Source: Metellina segmentata
Lineage: Eukaryota > Arthropoda > Arachnida > Araneae > Tetragnathidae
Assembly: GCA_947359465.1 (NCBI GenBank)
Contig: OX375878.1
Coordinates: 79,649,627 to 79,713,626, forward strand
Direction: 5' to 3'
DNA: 64,000 bases
The position numbers and the translations under genes are program-made. The notes under the pieces are model-generated. The model saw only the letters and a list, made by a program, of their open reading frames with translations, was not told where the DNA came from and did not search any database. Below are positions 24,000-33,740 of the stretch, one piece after another. Within the stretch, counting starts at the first letter, position 1, and every line of letters begins with the position of its first letter.

Positions 24000-24795
24000 T
24001 GAAGAATAACAGGATCTGTAATATAATTTGGCAATTATTACAGGAAAATAGAATTTGTAACACTATATGCCGATAAGTGTGCTGAATTGAAGAAAATATT
24101 TAAATTGTCAAAAACATTACAAAGGAAATATGAACAGAAATGTAAGAAACGTATATGACAGGAAATTAAAATTCAAAAGAACTCAGAAAAGCTCAAATAC
24201 TTCAAGTGCTCAACCATCCAAACCGATGGATATTGACTTGGAATGAGATCACTTTGAATGATTCTATCAGTAAAATTGTAAAAATATGATTCCAGATAGA
24301 AATGAACCCATTATGCTTAGCGATGATTTCAATTCAATATCGAGGTACTCAAAAACAAATCGCTTATAGACTATATGCAACGTAAGTTCAACTTGAAGAG
24401 CATTTCTACATCACCCACTACTCTGTGCATCACTTGGAAAGATTTAACTTTTGTGAGAAACATGGATTTAAATACCATGTCTCTTGCTTGTATTATTAGC
24501 CTTTGATAAATAAAATTATACCTCTCTTATAACCTCCATTTACGTTTTATCCTTCTTCTAATAACACAAGAACGGATTCATGCCTTAAACGATTACGGTT
24601 GTGCCCCAGTGCACGATCGACCTCATTTTTTTAAATTTTAAGGGTGTAGACCTATCACCCTATATTAGTGAATTTTGCACGTATCAAAGAGTTTATTTGT
24701 TTATTATTTTTAGGGGCGATGATCTCCCCAGTCAATTTAGTACTCCTGGATATCTGAATGTCAAATTAGATAATGTACATCAACAGCCTTAATAT
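24000..24795. other. Intergenic, nothing recognised
   Basis: AT-rich sequence; no gene or repeat family recognised. Confidence 0.45.
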
Positions 24796-24802
24796 ATATA
24801 CA

Positions 24803-25410
24803 CAGAGTTGCCAAGTGCTCCGGAATTTCCGGAGTTTCTCTGCTAAAGCATCAAAAATCCGCAACTCCGCGTAATCTTAGGTTCACTATGGAAATGCAGG
24901 GAAAAGGGAAATTTCCCCTATGAAAAGGGGAAAAATTTCCATTTTCGGAGAAATTTTGTTTTGATAATTTAAGGATAAAATCTTTCATGTGTAAATGTAA
25001 TTTTTTATCTTTAAAACAGTAGGAATAATTTATAAATAGGAATATTAACACGCTGCAAGAAATTTTACTTGTAAATCTTCTAATTTTTCTGAGTGGTATT
25101 TACTCTGAACATGTCCGTTATTTTGTGTTGTTTCATCAATCAGGTCCAGGTTTACCTCCGTGTTCTTTGAAAATTGCCAGAAAGATGGAAAAAAGTGAGA
25201 AAAACAGAAAACCTCTGGTTAACAAAACGTCCGCATTTGGGACTTAAAAGAAACTATTTGTGCTAATAAGGAATTTTATGACTGTTTTGAAAGAAAAATA
25301 TGATGGTCTTTTATTTTTGTCATTTTTGCGTTGCTCCTGAAGCAGCCTCAAAACTCCTGAAATTTTATGAGAATGCTCCTGAAGCTGCTCAGAAAAGGTT
25401 GGCAAACCTG
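24803..25410. mobile_element. Possible hAT-like MITE
   Basis: The left end reads CAGAGTTGCCAAGTGCTCC and the right end, reversed, reads CAGGTTTGCCAACC. Both interiors then carry CAGGAG/CTCC-type words. The flanks (TATATACA and TATACCAA) match poorly as an 8-bp duplication, and they lie in simple AT sequence. No transposase is visible, so the call is tentative. Confidence 0.4.
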
Positions 25411-25500
25411 TATACCAAGAGTATATACAAATACAAATACAAATATTGACGACCAGATACAGGGTCAAGCCCAACAAAGCTGGTCCAACCAAGACCACGC
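25411..25500 (-). mobile_element. CR1-like non-LTR retrotransposon, 3' tail
   Basis: The minus strand reads CTTTGTTGGGCTTGACCC, CTGGTCGTCAATATTTG and then TATTTG repeats. This matches the 3' end of the larger fragment at 59225-59640. A repeated short tail after the conserved terminus is typical of 5'-truncated non-LTR insertions. Confidence 0.7.
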
Positions 25501-25559
25501 AGACCATTTCAAAGTGGTAAGACATCAGACGTCCCACCGTCTTTGAAAAGTTTAATGTA

Positions 25560-26850
25560 GTGTAAGTAGTTTATTAGATGGACTTCGTTACTATGAAATA
25601 TGAATGCTAAGCCCAAACATTTAAAGCCAACAACGTTCCTTCCCATATTTTTAGTTTATAAATTGTACTATCCACTCTGAATTTGGTGCGATTCAAGATG
25701 CTTACAAGATGCAAAATACATGAATGCCAACATTGCAGTATGTTTCATATTTATTCAAGATGATCATTTTTTCTGGAATGCTTTTCTTCGTGATAATTCT
25801 GGTGAACATTCGAATGCGGATAACTTCTTTTGATCCATTCCCGAGAAAAATTTCTAAATGCGATCTAATTTCTTGTAAAAACTCTCGGCAACATCAATAA
25901 ATGTATGAAATTTCACATTTTTTTTTGTGTCCTCAAAATCGAGATATTGTTCCCTTTCTTTTCAACTCTAGGTAAAGTCATTGATATTCTTTGAAATATC
26001 GGGAATCTTAACCTTTGCTGTATCTTATAGCAAAGTAATGATCAGCATTGACTTTAGTTTGTCCTACTTAGTATAGTTACGTGACGGGCTATTTGCATTT
26101 GTATATAACAGAGCAGTTCATTCTAATGGTGTCACGTAGTTTTTTACTTGATTACGTGCGCTCTTTGCATCCGAAATTCTATACTTATTCTATCCTCTCC
26201 GACATCTAAATTTATCTTGATGTAATTGTAATTTATATGCTGTGTCGTGCCTCATCTGCCGTGGTGCAATTCTTGGTCATTGACTGCAATCAATATGCTT
26301 GTGTTTTCACAGATACCCGTAAATGCGTCGCCTGGACGACGAAGACTGCCTCTTGTTGAGATTTTATAACTCTAATAAATATTTACGAATTCGACCATTA
26401 GTGTCCTCTCTTTTTATAAAAGCTGATTCGTTAAATTGAGAGTTCGCAGCTGCTCTTTCCGTGACAACTCGAAGCTGAATTTCAGAAAGGACGCAGATGG
26501 GATGACTGTCCTTCCTGATCGTAGCTAAGTAGTGACGTGTCACTGTTTACTGTTCAGAAGTGCAGGGGCAGAGATCGTGACCCTGAATTTAGAGCGTCTT
26601 ACTCGTTTTTTAAACATTTATACGTAATTGTTTGGATTTTAATAAATCGGATGTTGGGCTTGTGGGGGGTGGGGGGAATGAGAATACTACGCTTGTACTT
26701 TGTACGACACACAAAAAGATAGGATAGAATTCGTCGGACCACTACCGCAAGGTATTGTGTGAATTCGTCTCGTTAGCGGGTAATATTAATTTGGACAGTG
26801 AAATGAAGACGAATTCAGTAGTCAGTTCAGCGTTTATCGAAAGCTGACGA
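25560..26850. other. Intergenic, nothing recognised
   Basis: Mixed-composition non-coding sequence. A G run near 26664 and short open frames are the only features. Confidence 0.45.
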
Positions 26851-26852
26851 GT

Positions 26853-26998
26853 TACTCTTCCTCGTAGACTGCGTTCGGTGTATTTCTGCTTGGCTTTTAA
26901 ACGAGTTAAAATTTTCCTACTGCGATACTCTTCCTCGTAGACTGCGTTCTATGTATTTCTATTTGGCTTTTCGACGCGCTAAAATTTTTCTACTGCGA
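26853..26998. repeat. 73-bp tandem duplication
   Basis: Two units (26853-26925 and 26926-26998) start TACTCTTCCTCGTAGACTGC and end CTACTGCG. They differ at about a dozen positions, so the duplication is older than the one at 21369. Confidence 0.9.
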
Positions 26999-27454
26999 AC
27001 CAAAGTTTCCAAGCTGGCACTATATTAAATTTTACTTCTAATGTTTCAAATCGACAGATCTCGACGGTAGCTTTCGTTTGAGACCAATTTCGACGTAGTT
27101 GCGCTTTGCCGTTCCGAGTAAAACGAATTTGAAATGTTGTTATTCATGTCTTGTTAAGAGTATTCCTGATCAAATCATTTGTATCAGTATTAATCATGAT
27201 TTATGTTGTTTGTATGGCGAATTTTCTGTAAAGGAATATAATTTCTTTGTTAAAATATCTATAAAAAATAAAAAATATTCTACTTCCCGTTGCGTAAGAA
27301 GTTTTGAATTACACTCTAGGACAAAAAAAAGTTGCACCTAGAACGAACTGTCAGAATGCAATGAAATTTACAAGGTTGGTAGAGTGCTTATGAATGAGTT
27401 AATTATTAAAATTTGAGACTGAAATATGCAATCTTTATTGAGAAAAGTTTTTAA

Positions 27455-28063
27455 ATGTGGTATCATAAAGTATGGCGTATGACCGCCATTATTCCTAACG
27501 CAGCATGCCAAGCGCATTGGTAGTGAGTCATACAGGCTTTTTATAAAGTCCTGCGACAGTCCATCCCATTCTGCTTGAACCCTGTCACGTAGTTCTAGCA
27601 GATTAAGCGGTAAGGGTGGAGTGGTGAGATCTCGTCTAATGGCATCCCATACATTCGCGATCGATCAGGTCCGGTGAGTATGCCAGTCATGGTAAGATGT
27701 CGTTATGTCGTAGACAAGTTCTAGAGACGGCAGCAATATGGGGCTGAGCATTGTCTTGTTGAAAAAGCGGGGGAACATGGGAGTGATAACTGCCTGTAAA
27801 ATTTCTTGTTCGTTACTCTGGCCTATCAAAGACCCCGCAACGAATGCCATAGGTGATTTGTCATCATACCCAATAGCACCCCACACCATGACACGAGGTC
27901 TTCTAGACGTGTAAGGCTGCACAACAAACCGTGAATCTTGGCACTGACCACGTTGCCCCCACACACAGATTCGACTGTCGTCTCCATCTAGACAGAAACT
28001 TGATTCGTCAGTGAAGACCACTGGATGCCATTCGACGCCCCATGTCCGTCGGTCACTATCACA
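27455..28063 (-). pseudogene. Tc1-like transposase, C-terminal two thirds
   Basis: Minus-strand reading gives CDSDRRTWGVEWHPVVFTDE, RICVWGQRGQ, RPRVMVWGAIGYDD, then after damage a HDW...SPDL region. A frameshift follows and another frame supplies NVWDAIRRDL, LRDRVQAEWDGLSQDFIKSL and NNGGHTPY. VVFTDE carries the first acidic residue pair expected of DD34-36E transposases. The middle 'FQQDNARPH' motif is degraded to FNKTMLSPI. The N-terminal part is on the far side of an insertion, at about 29449-29799. Confidence 0.9.
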
Positions 28064-29448
28064 CCTCACCCTTTCGTTCTATCTATATCTCTGGTGAGTG
28101 TGACTGTGGTTCGTTTCATCTACTGGAGAGGGCAACACTTCATAGATACATATCATCTATTTTTATTTGGGCATTCTCGGTTATATATGAATAGATTACA
28201 ATATAGTAGAAAACAGCAGCAGAGAGCACCTCATCGTCCGTTTTCTCCGGTCTCCGTGGGTCGATCGCTTCTTCCAACGCTCCTGGTACGCAACCAACAA
28301 TTATCCAGGTTGCGAAAAGGATCCCTCTTCCTATGCAAGTCCAATTCCATTCAGGCTCGATGTCTTTCCATCACGCTACGCCTGATCACGTCCCTCGCTC
28401 ATTCCACCGCTTTGGTCATCCGCATCCAGCGTCCCGCTCCACCATAGATCCTACCGGCTGCGCCAGTTTATCACACCTCACCCTTTCTCTACCTCTATAT
28501 CTCTGGTGAGTGTGACTGTGGTTCGTTTCATCTACTGGAGAGGGCAACACTTCATAGATACATATCTATTTTTATTTGAACATTCTCGGTTATATATGAA
28601 CAGATTACAATATAGTAGAAAACAGCAGCAGAGAACCCCTCACGTCCGTTTGACCCGGTCGCGATATTCCACATTGACTAACTCCCGGGCACTCGCGTCG
28701 CCAAGGATTTCGCAACTACGCCAATCCCTGATGCCAACCTCGCGCTTTCTCGCGTTTCATGAGATTATTCGTGAACCGCAGTGATCGCGCGCTGTTTGTT
28801 TACGGTGAATTTAATGTTTTGCTATAACATTTTGTGCGACACCACTTCGCGAAATCAATTTCAAAATAAAACTCACCTGTTCAAATTCTTGCGACGAAGT
28901 CACTCTATCCAACACGTGTTGGTTAGTGAGCTGAAGCTTTCCAAAATTCTATTTCCTCCTCAGTTTGGATTGCACATCAAAAAAGATTTTTTTTTCGTCA
29001 GTGCAACTATCCCCTTCCTATGCAAGAAAGAATTCCATCTTCAACTCGCCTAAATATTTGTCTTTGAACGTGTCTACCTTCCATGATAATTGATAATCAA
29101 GCCTCTGGATAATAAACAAACAAACAATAGTTCGCGGTACGAGACGGGCGCGTTAACATGAGGACGTGGGTTGCCAATTTAGGGGGGAGGGATTACCGCG
29201 GAACGACAGACAGCTTAAAAATTCGACTGGTTTGGCAAGCTTGGCGACGCGAGTGCCCGGGAGTTAGTCAATGTGGAATATCGCGACCCGGTCTCCGTGG
29301 GTCGAATCCCTTCTTCCTTTTTCCTCTCCCCTCTTTCTCCTCCTGACCCGGGTGACCTATCACAGACACCCCAGCCAACGTCCCTAGAAGATGTCTCGTC
29401 CCCCCTGCCAGACATTCCTCCCTGTGTTGGCCGGAGAACCTCCGAACC
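28064..29448 (+). repeat. Unclassified interspersed repeat U, inserted in the Tc1-like gene
   Basis: It is flanked by a 5-bp duplication TCACA (28059-28063 and 29449-29453). It holds two direct units (about 28064-28470 and 28471 onward) that share CTCTGGTGAGTGTGACTGTG, CTGGAGAGGGCAACACTTCA and GAAAACAGCAGCAGAG. The 3' part (29290-29448) has a B-box-like GTGGGTCGAATCCC. A single related copy is at about 58895-59205. It may be a SINE or a short LTR relic; neither TG...CA ends nor a coding region was found. It is further interrupted at 28654-29295. Confidence 0.7.
28654..29295. mobile_element. Inverted-repeat element inside repeat U
   Basis: The left end reads GACCCGGTCGCGATATTCC then ACATTGACTAACTCCCGGGC and ACTCGCGTCGCCAAGG. 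The right end is its near-perfect inverse over about 55 bp. Compared with the uninterrupted U copy at 58895, the repeat U sequence is split here. The interior carries no transposase that I can recognise. The superfamily is unknown. Confidence 0.8.
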
Positions 29449-29453
29449 TCACA

Positions 29454-29799
29454 GGCACGACACCATTCCAGTCTTCGACGGCGATGCAATGCTGTTAAAG
29501 GCAGTAGTCGTAACGGTCTACGTTGCAGATATCCAACTGCAACAGTGGCTAGTGGATCAGTACGCGCATGTCATACAACGCGTCCATCCTCTCTCGGTCC
29601 GGTATCTCTAGGCCTTCCTGAGCCTGATCGACGCTGGCATGTGTCTTGTTGCATCCACAGCTGCCGACAGCGTGAAACAGAAACAAATATGTTGCGTAAT
29701 CCGTTGATTAGACCATTCGCCTTCTCGGAGGCCAATTACTTGGCCTCTGTCAAACTCTCCCAGTTGCTTGAATTGCTTGTGAATTTTTTTCCGAGGCAT
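29454..29799 (-). pseudogene. Tc1-like transposase, N-terminal third
   Basis: From an ATG at 29797-29799 the minus strand reads MPRKKIHKQFKQLGEFDRG, VIGLREGEWSNQRI, then after damage a stretch ending LHRRRRLEWCRAC. MPRKK...EF.RG.IIGLREGG.S...I is the usual start of Tc1-like transposases with a helix-turn-helix DNA-binding domain. Joined over the TCACA duplicate, LEWCRA runs in frame into CDSDRRTWG of the C-terminal piece. The start codon itself is where the pogo-like element inserted. Confidence 0.88.
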
Positions 29800-29800
29800 A

Positions 29801-31074
29801 GGGGAAATGTGGGTAAGTGTACGCGGGCGGCTAAGAATGCGCAGGGAAATTTCACCTTGTTGCCAACACTGCAGAGTATCGCCATTGTGACGTTTTAGTT
29901 CTGCTACTACTGTGTTAGATTACAATTAGTCACCATCGATTTCCTGCACTTCGTTTTCAATTTACAAGGTAAAATTCAATTTTCTCACTTTTCTATGTAA
30001 TTTTTCGTTCATAGAACACAAGTGTTTGTCATTATATAGAGTGAAATAATTTGATAAACTTATTTCAGATTGAAGCATATGTCATAAGCTACAAGTTGGT
30101 GTGGCTCGAGTTTATCTGTCTGTGACATGCTGTCATCTAGCAGCGTTTTAATCAAGCGCAAACGAGGAGGCCAAGAGTTCGCAACAGATTTTCACTGCGA
30201 ACTCTTAGCCTCCCTAAACTTAAGTTAATTTTTACTTCATTTCTTTTTCTTGCAAAATAAAATAATTGTATAAGTGAAAAGACCCTGTTTGAAATTTCAA
30301 CTGGATCTGTTTACCCAAGTGCGGAAGCAGGCGTAACGCTGTCGGAACAAGAAGCTCCGCCTAGGCCTGCAGAAAATTCTACCTGCAGTAAAATTAATGT
30401 TTGCATTCATTCAATTTTACCGCTTATAAAGCAAAAGAAAAACGAAAATGTGAACCAGAAAAAAAAAGAGACCTGGGCTTGAGTCTGTAATCATGACATC
30501 TTCGCCTATTATAAGCCTTTTGGAAGATAAAGAAAAAAAGCAAAAGGCAAAGATTCTTAACAAATCAGAAAAGGGAGGTGAGAGGGTAAATATAAAACGA
30601 ACAAGAAGAAACAAAACGTAATAAAAGGATTGACTTTTTCTTATGACGACCAACAACCATCAACGAGCTCAGCCCAGCCTATGTTTTCTGCTGAAGATGA
30701 TGATACTTTAGTTATTTGTGCCCAGGATGTGACAATTCTTATAACGAAGACTGAATTCAATGTGGATTGTACAAAGATTGCGAAGGCAATGGGCCTTTTG
30801 TATGCGACTATTGTTAGGACAGATCCGGTGCGTACTTTCTTGGCCACCCTACAGGCGTACTCTTACCCTCCATGTAGGGCATAAGTACGCAATTTTCATT
30901 TTTTATTTATATTTTTCGTATTTAAATGATAAGAGATAAAATCAAGTAGCCTGGATTTATTGATTCAAAGTTGAATTAAGTACATTGTGTAAAATTTTGA
31001 AGCCTGCATCTTAATTACTTTACTTTTTATAAATAAAGAAACACTAGGTGCGTACACTTACCCTCCTTTTCCCC
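29801..31074 (+). mobile_element. Pogo-like (Tc1/mariner superfamily) element
   Basis: The 1274-bp element has inverted ends GGGGAAATGTGGGTAAGTGT and, reversed at the right, GGGGAAAAGGAGGGTAAGTG, both followed by ACGC. It is flanked by TA on each side (29799-29800 and 31075-31076). A decayed plus-strand stretch at 30494-30600 reads MTSSPIISLLEDKEKKQKAK, which resembles the lysine-rich C-terminal tail of pogo/Tigger transposases. The catalytic domain is not visible, so it is a deletion derivative. The frame at 30630-30884 is short and not clearly part of a transposase. Confidence 0.75.
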
Positions 31075-31279
31075 TAACTGAATGAGAAACAATGTAAACA
31101 ACACAACAGCATGGGTAGAAATGAATTTGCTGTACTTTTAGATGTCCTTTTATGTTCCGGTATGCAGTGTGTTTGGAGCTGCCCTGCGCGTCGCGCATGC
31201 TCAAACGATTCTGAAAATTTGATCATTTTCATCTTCTAGGTGCAACTATTTTTTTTTGTCTTAGAGTGTATATTGATTT

Positions 31280-32560
31280 TATAGTATATAGAGTATTTAT
31301 AGTATATTTATAGAGTGTATATTGAATGTTAAGGATTTTATTTTGTTTGAGCAAAGTAAAAAAAACTCTTTTCAAACTTGATTAAAAATGAATTCATTCC
31401 TTTTATTCAGGAATGTTCAGACTTGTTCACCAGGATATTTCTATATTATTTGTCTGGTTTCGTTTCCAGATTCCTTAACTATAATTTACAAATTATATAT
31501 TTGTACAACTCATATTTTCGTCTAATCTAAAATATCGTCCATCGTTGCAAACTGTACAAATCTGTACTACGTACAAAAATTGATCAACTGACTAAATTTT
31601 TTTTACTGTACGGCTGTTTAAATACTATGGGTTTGAAGTCCAAAAAACAAAATAAGAAATACAAGTTATGAGCATGTTTTTATACAGATTACATCGTGAA
31701 TATCCTGTTTTCATCATTATTAAAATAAGCATTTCGTATAAAAGGGCTAGTTTCTGCGCTCCACTGTCAAGTCGCCGAAATATATTACATACTAGAAAGT
31801 AACATTCCCCAGCTCTCTTATTCAGTTACATTTCCACTAAACTCAACTGGAGAAATCGTATCGTGGGTGTTACGAGAATGTGAAAGCAAATCATAACCAC
31901 ATGCCACAAAATCAGTCTCTCGGAATGTCGTCCATGACTCTTAATTTTTAAGTTTTCATGTGACGGTTATTTTACTCCATAGTCGTTTTTCCTTCCTTTG
32001 GGGTAATCAGTGAGTGTTGAGTTGGTGGGCGATAAGTTAAATGAGGTCCCGCGACCTTTGCGTTCAACCTTTAACCTGCAATCTTGAAATGTAATAAATA
32101 ACTAAAAAACGAAACCAGAGTGAGTGAGACTGCATAGTTTAGGGGCTCATTGATATATTTAAACAGAAATATTGCGCCCTTGGAATGTAAGAGATAAAAG
32201 AAATAAGTGGTTGCATATTCTCCATATCTTGAGGTTTCATCCTAGGAATTTTTTTCCTATTCGAGATTAAAATTGTATTTTTAAGTCACGGCAGTGTTTC
32301 TTTTTAGTTGAAAAGCGCCTATTAATTTTTCAGAACATTTGAATTTTACTTACACAAATAGTATTTTTGCATTCTGTTTTCAAAAGATGGAATATTCCCT
32401 CGAATTTAAGGTTATGTTGCTCCATTGCGTCGTTAACTAACTTAGTTTCTACTTGCCCTCATATTTGAGGCAATTTTAATAATTTGTTCAAAATTTTTAT
32501 TAATTTCCCGTTTGCGCATACGCATAAAAGATTTTTCTTTTCGAAGTATTTGTAACACGT
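31280..32560. other. Intergenic, nothing recognised
   Basis: AT-rich sequence with a small local duplication near 31280-31325 (TATAGAGTGTATATTGA-type words). No gene was seen. Confidence 0.45.
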
Positions 32561-32574
32561 ATAATTGTACTTAT

Positions 32575-32757
32575 CAAAGGCGGATTTAGGGGCTATAGCC
32601 CAGGGCAGCAAAAGGTTTTAGATAAATACCAATGGCACAACAATAAAAACAAAAAATAAATTAAAAATGTTAACAAATATAAAAATATAAGTAACAAGTT
32701 GAGCGGGCGGCAAGTTATCGGTAGTCCCTAGGCCGCAGATGTATAAATCCGCCACTG
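32575..32757. mobile_element. Short hAT-type MITE
   Basis: The 183-bp element has ends CAAAGGCGGATTTAGGGGC and, reversed at the right, CAGTGGCGGATTTATAC. It is flanked by a perfect 8-bp duplication GTACTTAT (32567-32574 and 32758-32765). The 8-bp duplication and CA..GG ends fit the hAT superfamily. It has no coding capacity. Confidence 0.85.
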
Positions 32758-32769
32758 GTACTTATTGTT

Positions 32770-33700
32770 AAGTGTCTAAGAAATAAAAGATTGTCTGTTA
32801 ATTTTTAGATACTATACTCTTTGACTTTATTTCTCTTCATATGTCCTACCTCAACCAGATTCGTGGTTGTGTTCAAAGCAATCTTATAATTGTAATATAA
32901 ATTAGTTTGATTGATTTTACAAGTTCTGTAAAATTCTTAATAGGAAAGCTGTTTTTATATGTAGTACGGTTATGACATAGCAATGTCTATGTGCATGAAT
33001 AATTTTCTATTACCAGTAAAAAAAATGTGCTGTGAAACTTCTTTAACACAGCACCTTTTAATGGTTTAATTATTGATTATTGTGTGCGATATAAATTCCT
33101 TCTAATTAATTCATTCAGCACAATAATCCCCAAAAATAAATTTGTATATTTAAAAAATAATCTTCACGTGGAAGTATTTTCTTTAGCCTTGATATCTCAT
33201 GAAAGAAATGAGTGAATGATATTGAGATAGAGTTTTGGTCTTTTATACAAGTTATAGTAACCATAAGAGCATTATTTGCATGAGATAATTAAAGAATGAA
33301 CAGTACTGTGAGCATTTTGCATTTTCGGTTATCAAATGTATTTCATATCTTTGAACTTCGAAGTTGTCAAAAGCTTTTATCTAAAAAATAAAATAATTAA
33401 AAATTATGCAAAGCAAATAAATTTCTATGTGAATTAAATTACTGATGCTTTGTTTTGATAATTAAACAGCAAGTGCACAATATTTTTAAGTGCAAAGTGT
33501 ACCTTAGAAATGCTTCTTATCGACTCTTTCCAACTTTTTTACTGAGGCCGCTGTAGCCCAGTTGTAAAAGAGCAACGAATAGTCAATCTACCTACTGATT
33601 GTTTACTTTCAGTCAATTGTTTCTTAAAGTTCAACTGTTTCAATTTGAGTTTGAACATGATCGAAGATTTTTGATATGACTATGTTTTCTGATGACTTTT
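32770..33700. other. Sequence upstream of the coding exon
   Basis: Non-coding, probably intron or promoter-proximal sequence of the gene that starts at 33741. A tRNA-like word CTGTAGCCCAGTTG (33552-33565) looks like a SINE head remnant. No TATA-type promoter could be assigned. Confidence 0.4.
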
Positions 33701-33704
33701 TTGT

Positions 33705-33740
33705 CTATTTAGATTGGCAGCTACGTAAAATGTTTCTGGA
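33705..33740 (+). promoter_or_regulatory. Splice acceptor, 5' leader and overlapping short uORF
   Basis: A pyrimidine-rich tract ending TTTTTTGTCTATTTAG (to 33712) is a good 3' splice site. The leader then contains an in-frame TAA (33726-33728) before the main ATG, so the coding sequence cannot come from an upstream exon in this frame. An ATG at 33730 opens a five-codon uORF that stops at TGA 33745-33747, overlapping the main start. Confidence 0.65.

Larger units (their letters stand above)
27312..31268 (-). mobile_element. Tc1-like transposon broken by nested insertions
   Basis: The outer ends are inverted repeats reading CACTCTAGGACAAAAAAAAG and, reversed at the right, CACTCTAAGACAAAAAAAAA, then TTGCACCTAGAA. 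They are flanked by TA (27310-27311 and 31269-31270), the Tc1/mariner target duplication. Removing the two direct insertions (28064-29448 with its TCACA duplicate and 29801-31074 with its TA) leaves about 1.3 kb, the usual Tc1 length. The transposase lies on the minus strand in pieces. Confidence 0.9.

Noticed and set aside
29608..29898. Plus-strand open frames opposite the Tc1-like N-terminus
   Set aside because: They are antisense shadows of the transposase frame on the minus strand.
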